39,311 bases of DNA from Intestinimonas aquisgranensis (GTDB lineage: Bacteria > Bacillota > Clostridia > Oscillospirales > Oscillospiraceae). The notes under the pieces are model-generated. The model saw only the letters and a list, made by a program, of their open reading frames with translations, did no database searches and was not told where the DNA came from. The stretch covers positions 1 to 39,311 of the forward strand of contig JAJEQY010000025.1 of assembly GCA_020687605.1 (NCBI GenBank), read 5' to 3'. This document shows positions 16,024-23,219 of this stretch, piece after piece (within the stretch, counting starts at the first letter, position 1; each line of letters opens with the position of its first letter). The translations under genes and the position numbers were made by a program.

Positions 16024-16380
16024 ATGAAATTTGAACGCGATGAGCGCAAATTTGATTTCCACGATATAGGGTGCGAGATAAAGCGCAAAAGAGAAACCAG
16101 CGGGATGACACAGGATCAACTGGCCCTTATCATTGACCGTGATCCCCGCACCATCATATATAACGAAAACGACGGTCAGCATCCGAGCTTGAACACTTTT
16201 TATCAGATGGTGACAATGTTCGATATATCGGTGGATCAGTTCTTTTATCCAGACATGAGCGCAGATGACGCTTGCAAAAAGCGCATCAATACACTTGCTG
16301 CATTAACACTTGACCGATTCGGTTATTGGTGCTATACTCTGAATAACCGAAACGGTTATTGTGTAAGAAGAAGGAAATGA
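16024..16380 (+). pseudogene. XRE-family regulator truncated by the inverted tetR-promoter copy
   Basis: The first ~92 residues are a normal XRE helix-turn-helix protein (IGCEIKRKRETSGMTQDQLALIIDRDPRTIIYNENDGQHPSLNTFYQMV), then ISVDQFFYPDMSADDACKKRINTL, as in small regulators of clostridial elements. From about 16305 the frame runs through the duplicated tetR promoter and operator (LTLDRFGYWCYTLNNRNGYCVRRRK), which is not native protein sequence. The usual C-terminal helix is therefore lost and replaced by about 25 foreign residues. The helix-turn-helix is intact and might still bind DNA. An in-frame ATG at 16018 and GTG at 16015 are also possible starts. Confidence 0.7.
16310..16360 (+). promoter_or_regulatory. 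second (inverted) copy of the TetR-operator promoter
   Basis: TTGACC (16310-16315), a 17-bp spacer and TATACT (16333-16338) are followed by the perfect palindrome AATAACCGAAACGGTTATT at 16342-16360. It matches the tetR promoter at 15816-15867 with a few substitutions, in the opposite orientation. It reads toward the hydrolase-cls operon with no terminator in between. The upstream operator half-site is altered (CGATTCGG), so repression may be weaker. Confidence 0.8.
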
Positions 16381-16381
16381 A

Positions 16382-16546
16382 TTGAACAAATTTTTGGCCC
16401 TGACCGAAGAAAAGAGATTGACCATTCTCAATGCGGCGTTCCAGTGCTTCGGCAAGTTTGGTTATGAAAAAGCCTCAATGTCGATTCTGTTATATTACGC
16501 ATATCGCAGAAAATTAAGTAAGAAAACTGCCAATGACAAAGAGTAA
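16382..16546 (+). pseudogene. truncated tetR N-terminus fused to an unrelated tail
   Basis: From a TTG at 16382 the frame encodes 32 residues almost identical to the start of the TetR at 15794 (NKFLALTEEKRLTILNAAFQ, then CFGKFGYEKAS). It then switches at about 16478 to MSILLYYAYRRKLSKKTAND and stops at 16546. The recognition helix is missing, so it cannot act as a repressor. The basic tail looks like the end of another, perhaps membrane, protein. It sits between the duplicated promoter and the hydrolase gene, 29 nt before the latter's start. Confidence 0.75.
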
Positions 16547-16575
16547 GTTATACCCACGTTATGAAAGGACGTGCT

Positions 16576-17556
16576 ATGAAGGATTCATTGAAAAAAGGAT
16601 TGATAATAGGTGCTGCCGGTAGTGCGATTTGTGTGCTTTGGCATCATCTTCTAACCAAAAAGATGATGCAGCTCGCCATGGATCGGGTTGCGCCGCAGGA
16701 CAGAAGCAACGGAAAAATGCGTGTGTCCGGTTCACCTGAAATGATAGAAACCACTGAAATTGTAAAAAAGGCAGCTGGTCAGCTCGAAAAAAGCGGCTGT
16801 GACGTGGTGGAAATCACTGCTCACGACGGAATTTCATTGATTGGGCATTGGTGTCCCTGCGAAGAACCGAAAAGAACTATAGTTGCCATGCACGGGTGGC
16901 GTTCCTCCTGGTCACATGATTTTGGTCTAATCGCAGATTTCTGGCGCAATAATCATTGTTCTGTACTCTACGCAGAGCAGCGGGGACAAAATAATAGCGG
17001 CGGCGACCATATGAGTTTAGGTTTGCTGGAACGCTACGATTGCCTGGCATGGACAAATTGGATAAACGAGAAAACAGGAAAAAGCATTCCCATCTATCTT
17101 GCCGGGGTATCCATGGGTGCAACCTCTGTGCTAATGGCGTCCGAACTGGAACTGCCGGATAATGTATTTGGAATCGCAGCGGACAGTGCATTTACTTCGC
17201 TCCATGCAATTTGGAAACATGTCTCCGAAAGCAATCTGCATATTCCTTATGCTCTGCATAAAACAGGTGCCGATAGGATGTGCAAAAAGCGCATCCAAAT
17301 GGATGCTGATGCTGCCTCAACTACAGAAGCGTTGAAGCACTGCCAAATTCCTGTTCTTTTTGTCCACGGAACAGATGACCACTTTGTTCCAGTTGAAATG
17401 ACATACGAAAACTATAAAGCCTGTACATCAGAAAAGCGTCTGCTGATTGTTCCGGGCGCTGACCACTGTATGAGCTATCTCGTAGGAAAAAGCACCTACG
17501 AGCGCATTGCAAAAGAGTTTTGGGAATTTTGCGAACAGCGGAAAAAGAATCCGTAG
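16576..17556 (+). CDS. alpha/beta-hydrolase with N-terminal membrane anchor
   Basis: The protein has 326 residues from the ATG at 16576, preceded by AAAGGA with 6 nt spacing; an ATG at 16561 has no site. Residues about 7-25 form a hydrophobic anchor (GLIIGAAGSAICVLWHHLL). The catalytic triad is visible: nucleophile S179 in GVSMGA, acid D267/D268 in HGTDDHFVP and H297 in GADHCMSY. The oxyanion region is MHGWRSSWSHDF. The family includes membrane-attached esterases and peptidases of the YqkD/BAAT-like type; the substrate is unknown. It is the first intact gene of a plus-strand operon with cardiolipin synthase, which suggests a lipid or envelope role. Confidence 0.85.
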   Translation: MKDSLKKGLIIGAAGSAICVLWHHLLTKKMMQLAMDRVAPQDRSNGKMRVSGSPEMIETTEIVKKAAGQLEKSGCDVVEITAHDGISLIGHWCPCEEPKRTIVAMHGWRSSWSHDFGLIADFWRNNHCSVLYAEQRGQNNSGGDHMSLGLLERYDCLAWTNWINEKTGKSIPIYLAGVSMGATSVLMASELELPDNVFGIAADSAFTSLHAIWKHVSESNLHIPYALHKTGADRMCKKRIQMDADAASTTEALKHCQIPVLFVHGTDDHFVPVEMTYENYKACTSEKRLLIVPGADHCMSYLVGKSTYERIAKEFWEFCEQRKKNP

Positions 17557-17583
17557 ATTTGAGTTTGAAGGGGGGGAATCATT

Positions 17584-19119
17584 ATGCGCCAGCGTTGGCT
17601 CCGTGTCTTATTCCGTAGAAGGATGTTGACGATACTCCTGCTACTTTTACAGGTATATTTTCTTATATGCCTTGTACTTGGGGGAAGTCAGCTTTCCCGA
17701 AATTTCAGTCGCCTACTGACAATCGTCAGTATCATTGCGGTGCTTTATATCGTTTCCCAGAAAGACAAAGGCGCCTACAAAACTGCATGGGTGATCCTGA
17801 TCCTAACCTTCCCGTTGTTTGGTGGACTGATGTATCTTTTGTCTAATGCACAATCCTCGAAATGGCGCTTTGCAAAAAGTGTCCTCCATACACAACAAAA
17901 GGCAAAACCACTCTATGCACTCCCCGGCATTTGCTATGAAAGCGCAACAAAACAACTGCCTGAATATTACCCTCAAATTCATTACTTGCAGGAATACACG
18001 GGGTTTCCAATATATGCAGATACAGAAACACATTACCTTACACCGGGTGAACGAAAGCTGGAAACACTTTTGGCGGAACTTGAAAAAGCCGAGAAGTACA
18101 TATTTCTGGAATATTTCATCGTGCAGGAAGGCGTTATGTGGAACAGCATCTTGGAAGTTTTGAAGCGAAAAACCACGCAAGGCGTAACTGTGCGACTGAT
18201 TTATGACGATATGGGTTGCTTTCTCACTCTTCCGAAAGACTACGCAAAGCAGCTAAAAAAACACGGTATCCAGTGCGCCGTATTCAATCCCTTCCGACCT
18301 GTTCTGACCGTAAAGCAAAATAACAGAGATCACCGAAAAATAGCGGTCATTGATGGAAAGGTGGCTTTTACCGGAGGTATCAATCTGGCAGATGAATACA
18401 TCAACGCCATTGAGAAACACGGACACTGGAAAGATGCAGCGATCATGCTGAAAGGCAAAGCCGCATGGAGTTTCACACTAATTTTTTTACAGACGTGGGA
18501 AATTTGTACCCATACAGACGAGGACTACGAAATCTTCTACCCATGGAAAGAACAAGAGTGCCCTGTTACTGCAAAGGGGTTTGTTCAGCCATACGCTGAC
18601 AGTCCAATGGATGAAGAAAATGTGGGCGAACACGTTTACCTGCATATCTTAAACAATGCAAAGAAGTACGTGTATATCAACACCCCATATCTGATTGTCG
18701 ATGATAGTATGCTTTCCGCTTTGCGTCTTGCGGCAAAAAGTGGTGTAGATATACGCATCATCACACCCCACCGCTGGGATAAATGGTGGGTACACATGAC
18801 CACACGCTCGTATTACCGAGAGCTGATAAAATCAGGCGTTAAAATCTACGAATATACCAATGGTTTCATCCACTCCAAAACCTTTGTGTCCGATGACCGT
18901 ACTGCAACAGTCGGGACAACAAATTTGGATTTTCGCAGCTTATATCTGCACTATGAATGTGGTGCTCTGCTCTATGAGGCCAAAGCTGTTATGGAAGTCA
19001 AGGAGGATTTTCTGCAAACGCTGGAGATATGCCAACAGGTGACAGAAAAGGATTGCAAAACAAATATCGTAGTGCATCTGCTCCAGGATATACTGCGGCT
19101 ATTTGCACCACTAATGTAA
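17584..19119 (+). CDS. cls: cardiolipin synthase
   Basis: This 511-residue protein is of family length. Two N-terminal membrane segments (about residues 13-60 and 65-85, WVILILTFPLFGGLMYLL) are followed by two phospholipase-D HKD motifs: HRKIAVIDGKVAFTGGIN at H250 and HSKTFVSDDRTATVGTTNLD at H430. It would condense two phosphatidylglycerol molecules to cardiolipin and glycerol at the inner face of the membrane. GGGGGGA lies before the ATG. It is 27 bp after the hydrolase gene and 12 bp before the permease gene. Cls changes are linked in other Firmicutes to resistance against membrane-active antibiotics; that role here is inference. Confidence 0.93.
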   Translation: MRQRWLRVLFRRRMLTILLLLLQVYFLICLVLGGSQLSRNFSRLLTIVSIIAVLYIVSQKDKGAYKTAWVILILTFPLFGGLMYLLSNAQSSKWRFAKSVLHTQQKAKPLYALPGICYESATKQLPEYYPQIHYLQEYTGFPIYADTETHYLTPGERKLETLLAELEKAEKYIFLEYFIVQEGVMWNSILEVLKRKTTQGVTVRLIYDDMGCFLTLPKDYAKQLKKHGIQCAVFNPFRPVLTVKQNNRDHRKIAVIDGKVAFTGGINLADEYINAIEKHGHWKDAAIMLKGKAAWSFTLIFLQTWEICTHTDEDYEIFYPWKEQECPVTAKGFVQPYADSPMDEENVGEHVYLHILNNAKKYVYINTPYLIVDDSMLSALRLAAKSGVDIRIITPHRWDKWWVHMTTRSYYRELIKSGVKIYEYTNGFIHSKTFVSDDRTATVGTTNLDFRSLYLHYECGALLYEAKAVMEVKEDFLQTLEICQQVTEKDCKTNIVVHLLQDILRLFAPLM

Positions 19120-19131
19120 GGAGGGTCTTGA

Positions 19132-20322
19132 ATGTTTGAAGATATTGAAACACACAAAAAATTATCAAAGTGGATTATCGGAACGTTTACAGCCTGCATT
19201 TTGATTTATCTTGGCATCCGACATATTAGTCATGTAGCTGATGCCGTGATGTGGTTGAAAGACCTGCTGAACCCACTTTTAATTGGATTGATTTTGGCGT
19301 TGTTTCTGAATGTTCCGTTGGGGGTTATTGAAAGACATCTGTTCCCCAAACATCCGACATCTAGGAAAACGAAAATGCGCCGCCCGCTTGCGATCCTGCT
19401 TTCATTTATTTTGGTGATAGGGGTCTTTGTCGGTGTTGCTTTTCTTGTTATTCCCGAATTGATCGATGCAGTATCTATTGTCATATCATCCTTGACGAAT
19501 GGTCTGGATCAACTGGTGGCATTTGAAAGCACGGCTGACTATTCTAAAATCCCATTCGGAGAACAGCTGTCCCAAATTGATATTGATTTTCTTGAACTGA
19601 AAGACAATTTGAATGAATGGTTGAATCAATTGGGAACCACCATTATGGACACTGCTGCTTCCGCATTTGGAAGCGTGGTTGCGACGGCAGTCGATTTTGC
19701 GATTGGTCTTGTGTTCTCAATTTATATTTTGGCCAATAAGGAGAAATTAAAAAGTCAGATCACCCGAATTGTCCGTGTATGGATTCCAGCATGTTTTGCC
19801 GAGCGGGGCATTCATGTGGCAGCTGTCTGTGAAAAAAACTTCAAGCTTTTTGTAGCAGGGCAAACGACTGAGGCAATAATTTTAGGCAGCCTGTGTGCAA
19901 TCGGTATGTTAATTCTGAGAATACCATATGCGCCGATGATCGGTGCGCTTGTTGGGGTAACAGCACTGATTCCCTATGTCGGTGCCTGGATTGCTACACT
20001 TGTGGGTGCATTTTTGATTCTGACAGTCAATCCTTTTAAGGCACTGGTATTCATTATTTTCCTGCTTACTTTGCAACAGATCGAAGGAAATGCAATCTAT
20101 CCGAAAGTTGTGGGCGCAAAAATCAACCTTCCTGCCATGTGGGTTTTAGCGGCAATCACAATAGGTGGCAATCTGGCTGGACCAATCGGTATGTTGCTTG
20201 GCGTACCTGCCGCAGCAGCCACTTACGCTCTTTTGAAAGAAGCAACCGATAAGCGGGAAACGCATCTGAAAACACAAGAAAAAGAGCAGATGGGTAATTC
20301 ACATAAACAGAATATATCCTAA
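19132..20322 (+). CDS. AI-2E family transporter (YtvI/TqsA-like permease)
   Basis: This 396-residue membrane protein has the PF01594 layout: two N-terminal membrane segments (ISHVADAVMWLKDLLNPLLIGLILALFLNVPLG), a third at about 80-105 (LAILLSFILVIGVFVGVAFLVIPEL), then an amphipathic region. A C-terminal bundle contains the family motif GALVGVTALIPYVGAWIA and EGNAIYPKVVGAKINLPAMWVL. The family includes AI-2 exporters and sodium/proton antiporters, so the substrate is open. AGGAGGG precedes the ATG. It is the last gene of the operon, before a long hairpin terminator. Confidence 0.88.
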   Translation: MFEDIETHKKLSKWIIGTFTACILIYLGIRHISHVADAVMWLKDLLNPLLIGLILALFLNVPLGVIERHLFPKHPTSRKTKMRRPLAILLSFILVIGVFVGVAFLVIPELIDAVSIVISSLTNGLDQLVAFESTADYSKIPFGEQLSQIDIDFLELKDNLNEWLNQLGTTIMDTAASAFGSVVATAVDFAIGLVFSIYILANKEKLKSQITRIVRVWIPACFAERGIHVAAVCEKNFKLFVAGQTTEAIILGSLCAIGMLILRIPYAPMIGALVGVTALIPYVGAWIATLVGAFLILTVNPFKALVFIIFLLTLQQIEGNAIYPKVVGAKINLPAMWVLAAITIGGNLAGPIGMLLGVPAAAATYALLKEATDKRETHLKTQEKEQMGNSHKQNIS

Positions 20323-20352
20323 AAAAATTATCTCAAGATAAAAACTCATAGT

Positions 20353-20413
20353 AGGGTGTAAGGACTCATGATATAAAAATATCAAGGGTCTTTGCGCCCT
20401 ATTCGTTTTTTAT
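20353..20413 (+). terminator. terminator of the hydrolase-cls-permease operon
   Basis: A long, nearly complete stem of about 22 bp (AGGGTGTAAGGACTC.. against ..GGGTCTTTGCGCCCT, both 5'-3') is followed by ATTCGTTTTTT. It begins 31 bp after the permease stop. Confidence 0.85.
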
Positions 20414-20461
20414 ATTACAAAATCGGCATTATCATACCTTTTAGCGGGCATAATAAGGTTA

Positions 20462-20490
20462 TTCCTCAAAACAAATCGGCACGATACAAT
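20462..20490 (+). promoter_or_regulatory. possible promoter of the XRE gene
   Basis: TACAAT (20485-20490) lies 17 bp after a weak TTCCTC (20462-20467), about 20 bp upstream of the ATG at 20510. A short AATAAGGTTATT palindrome overlaps the -35 side and could bind the regulator. Confidence 0.35.
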
Positions 20491-20509
20491 GTTATTGAGG
20501 TGAATGATT

Positions 20510-20866
20510 ATGCCGATTGACGATTTAACCGCTTTGGGTCAAATAATGCGGGAGGCCCGAAAGAAAAAAGACCTGACACAGCAGGAGCTTTCAGATCTGA
20601 GCCATGTTTCTGTAAAACAAATTGCCAACATTGAAAAAGGGCAGATGAACCCTTCCTATTTGATTTTAAGAGCATTGGCCAAGGTTTTGAACATCTCTCT
20701 GGACTCTCTAATAAATCCGGATGTTTCTCCAGAAGATGAGGGAGCCAACCAGATGAAAATGCTTTATTCCAGTTGCCCGTCAGAAATGCGTGAAACCCTG
20801 CTGCACCATACACAGGAGACCATGCAGGAATTAACAGAACTATCTAAGAAAATTGAAGCGAATTGA
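20510..20866 (+). CDS. XRE-family helix-turn-helix regulator
   Basis: The protein has 118 residues from the ATG at 20510, which follows GAGGTG with 7 nt spacing. An ATG at 20504 touches the ribosome binding site and is less likely. The N-terminal XRE domain (LGQIMREARKKKDLTQQELSDLSHVSVKQIANIEKGQMNPSYLILRALAKVLNISLDSLI) fills residues 10-70. A C-terminal helical part (SEMRETLLHHTQETMQELTELSKK) probably mediates dimerisation. It is convergent with the relaxase gene. It may regulate the transfer module; no target is identified. Confidence 0.85.
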   Translation: MPIDDLTALGQIMREARKKKDLTQQELSDLSHVSVKQIANIEKGQMNPSYLILRALAKVLNISLDSLINPDVSPEDEGANQMKMLYSSCPSEMRETLLHHTQETMQELTELSKKIEAN

Positions 20867-20971
20867 GCCAGTGAGTGAAATTTGACGGTTTCCTCTCTGG
20901 CTCTTTTCATTTCTGCAAAGAAAGCGGCAAGCAATGCCCCTGGATAGCCATTCGGCTTCCGGCGCTGCTTG

Positions 20972-21078
20972 TTGGGGGTTTCCCCCAAGCCCCCATGAAC
21001 GCAGAATTTCATTCTGCGGCTGCGCGTCCGTTGGACGCTTTGAACCATGCCCTGGCTTACCGCTGGGCATGGTCTTTT
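20972..21078. repeat. cluster of four perfect hairpins between the XRE and relaxase genes
   Basis: Four stems follow each other: TTGGGGG/CCCCCAA (20972-20988), CGCAGAAT/ATTCTGCG (21000-21018), GCGTCC/GGACGC (21024-21038), and ACCATGCCC/GGGCATGGT (about 21044-21073), the last overlapping the relaxase stop codon. The last one is followed by CTTTTTCCTTTT on the plus strand and can terminate the XRE transcript. The first three lack T-runs and may be part of a transfer or regulatory site. Confidence 0.6.
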
Positions 21079-22469
21079 TCCTTTTCTGTATCGTGTTCCG
21101 CCTCCATATTCAGCAGACGATCCACATTGGCCTTTGCCGTCAACAGCTCCCGCATTTCTTCACGGGAGCGCCGATATTCGGCATAGGCTTTTTTCTTTTC
21201 CTCCAAAACCTTGGCATACTCGGTCTGTAAACTTTTGACGGTGGGCAGCTTCTTGACACCCATATCGTCAAAGGCGTTCTTGGCTGCCTTATGAAGCAGA
21301 ATGTCCGCCTCATGCTCAGCCAGAAATTTTTTAGAATAACCGGCCTTGCGATAAGCCACATAGACCTCGCGAGTTTTTGCATAGTTGATGATATGAGTCC
21401 GCAGAACAGCGATCTCCGCCATGCGTTTCTCCGCCGCCTTGATCTGCGCCGACAGCTCATTGTGATGAGCCGTAACCGCAGCTGTTTTTTCCTCCAGCAC
21501 TGCATATTCCAGCAGATTATGTTCAGAAAGATAATTCATCGTCTGCGCCATCTGCTTGAGGTTAAAGACCTTAGCCCAGCGCGCATATCCGGCACCCTTT
21601 CCGGCCTGCAATTTTGCCTGGATGTCCACCAGCAGATTGACCTTCGGCGGATCTGCTTGCAGCGTCGCTTTTTTCCGAGGCGTATGCTCTTTCTGACCGG
21701 AGAGAACCGCCAGCAGGTCCCCCAAACCGTAACCTTCACCCAGGCTCTCCAGACGCGCAACTTTATCCCATTCCAGGAGCTTCAAGCGATAGGACTTGCC
21801 GCGCCGGGATACCTCGCACCCGGATTCCTGAAGCAGCTTCAGTAGCTCATCCAGGTTGGCGGGATGCTGTGCCAGGGCATTGTCAATACAAGCCCGCAGC
21901 TGCTCCCGATGAGAAGGCTTTGCCTGATCGCCCAGCCACTTGTTATAGCTTTTTCCATGAGGCTTTGGATTTTCCACAATGGACAATCCGTTTTCAATGC
22001 AGATGGTATCACTCAACCGGCGAACAGCCTTAGTGCTGCCCCAAAAGTTCCGAAATTTCCGGTCACAGTCCAGATTGACCGCCGACCAGATAATGTGATT
22101 ATGGATGTGCGATTTATCAATATGGGTACAGACGATAAATGCGTGTTTGCCCTTGGTAAACCGGTTGGCAAACTCCACTCCCAGCCGGTTGGCTTCCTCT
22201 GCGGTGATCTCGCCGGGACGGAAGGACTGCCGGACATGATAGGCAATCACATCGTCCGTTCCCCGCACCCGCCCGGTGGCAGAAATGTACTGGCGCTTTG
22301 CCAGCAAAAACTCGGCATCGGCCACCCGGCTGTCACATTCATAGCCGGTAATCAATTTGCCGTGGTCTGTCTTTTGTGGGTTTGCTACATAGTCGATGAT
22401 GTCGCTGATTGCCTGACCTTCCGTGCGGCCTTTGCCGATGTGCAGCGGCATGATGCGTGTGGTTGCCAT
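21057..22469 (-). CDS. MOBP-type relaxase (mobilization nuclease)
   Basis: This 470-residue protein has an N-terminal relaxase domain with the metal-binding histidine motif THIDKSHIHNHI (H116, H121, H123, H125) and candidate nucleophile tyrosines near the N-terminus (for example Y28 in IIDYVANPQKT). The C-terminal half is a long, charged helical region. Its role would be to nick one strand at oriT and lead it into the recipient. The relatives I recognise are the VirD2/MobA-like relaxases of Tn1549-type elements. MobC is encoded at 25411, separated by a defence cassette. GGGAGG precedes the ATG. Confidence 0.92.
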   Translation of the reverse strand: MATTRIMPLHIGKGRTEGQAISDIIDYVANPQKTDHGKLITGYECDSRVADAEFLLAKRQYISATGRVRGTDDVIAYHVRQSFRPGEITAEEANRLGVEFANRFTKGKHAFIVCTHIDKSHIHNHIIWSAVNLDCDRKFRNFWGSTKAVRRLSDTICIENGLSIVENPKPHGKSYNKWLGDQAKPSHREQLRACIDNALAQHPANLDELLKLLQESGCEVSRRGKSYRLKLLEWDKVARLESLGEGYGLGDLLAVLSGQKEHTPRKKATLQADPPKVNLLVDIQAKLQAGKGAGYARWAKVFNLKQMAQTMNYLSEHNLLEYAVLEEKTAAVTAHHNELSAQIKAAEKRMAEIAVLRTHIINYAKTREVYVAYRKAGYSKKFLAEHEADILLHKAAKNAFDDMGVKKLPTVKSLQTEYAKVLEEKKKAYAEYRRSREEMRELLTAKANVDRLLNMEAEHDTEKEKDHAQR

Positions 22470-22494
22470 GAAAAGTCCTCCCTTTCAAGTAGAT

Positions 22495-22585
22495 ACCTTT
22501 ATGATGCAACAAGAAAGCTGCCACTCAACGAATTTCAATCGCTGAAGTGACAGCTTTCTGCCATAATGCACGCTTCCATAAAGGT
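22495..22585. other. nested inverted repeats upstream of the relaxase: candidate oriT and/or terminator
   Basis: An outer 9-bp repeat (ACCTTTATG at 22495-22503, CATAAAGGT at 22577-22585) encloses an inner 14-bp arm pair with one mismatch (AGAAAGCTG-CCACT at 22512-22525 against AGTGACAGCTTTCT at 22546-22559). It fills the gap between the defence operon and the relaxase start. On the minus strand the inner stem is followed by TGTTG, a weak terminator tail. Nested repeats next to a relaxase gene are typical of transfer origins, but I recognise no nic sequence. Confidence 0.45.
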
Positions 22586-22589
22586 GACG

Positions 22590-23219
22590 TTATATTCTCT
22601 TACTATTCAAAAACTCAACCAGTTCATAGACCGTTGTTACCGGATTGCTGTCGCGGCAAAGCACAGCAACTTGATCCCTGCTTAATCGCTCCACCCGTTC
22701 TTTTGCGTATTGAACGGCCTCTGCCTGATGTCCCTGCAATTCTTCAAAAACATCCACGCTTTTTCCGTAATTCTCCAGATACCCTTTGCTCTTTAAGATG
22801 TCGATTACCGCAGCAGAATCCTTCAAATATCCATTCCGTTTTTCAAAATGAAGCAAATACCAATATTCAAAGGCCGGATTGGAATATGCGATTTTATACC
22901 CGTGCTTCTCTGCATACAAAACTGCCGCCTGAAGCTCCGAATCTTTATTATCGTCGCAGTCGAATACACACCAAAGCTGATCTCCGTCTTTGGGATAGTA
23001 GTCCGCTTGAGAAATCAAAGATTTTGCGTGTTTCACCAAATGCTCGGCAGCTTTGTGCTTTGATGAGATCGGTATAATATCCACCAGACAATTCCGTGAA
23101 CGAAAATGTTTGAAATAAAGCGTTTCTGTTTCCTTTCCTTCACAGATGATATAGATGATCGGTTTACGCTTACGCCGTGTGACTTTGTTTGGATCATACT
23201 CTTTTCTCATCTTACTCAT
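22590..23219 (-). CDS. RloB-family (AbiLii-like) TOPRIM-type effector
   Basis: This 209-residue protein begins with a basic segment, then IIYIICEGKETETLYFKHF, with the acidic residue of a TOPRIM-like fold, and WCVFDCDDN, the second acidic cluster. This is the pattern of RloB proteins. FEYWYLLHFE is another family block. The gene overlaps the upstream ATPase gene by 4 nt (ATGA). Pairs of an AAA ATPase and RloB correspond to the AbiL abortive-infection system of lactococci and to RloAB in restriction loci. The effector presumably cleaves nucleic acid when phage infection is sensed; this is inferred from the family. Confidence 0.82.
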   Translation of the reverse strand: MSKMRKEYDPNKVTRRKRKPIIYIICEGKETETLYFKHFRSRNCLVDIIPISSKHKAAEHLVKHAKSLISQADYYPKDGDQLWCVFDCDDNKDSELQAAVLYAEKHGYKIAYSNPAFEYWYLLHFEKRNGYLKDSAAVIDILKSKGYLENYGKSVDVFEELQGHQAEAVQYAKERVERLSRDQVAVLCRDSNPVTTVYELVEFLNSKRI

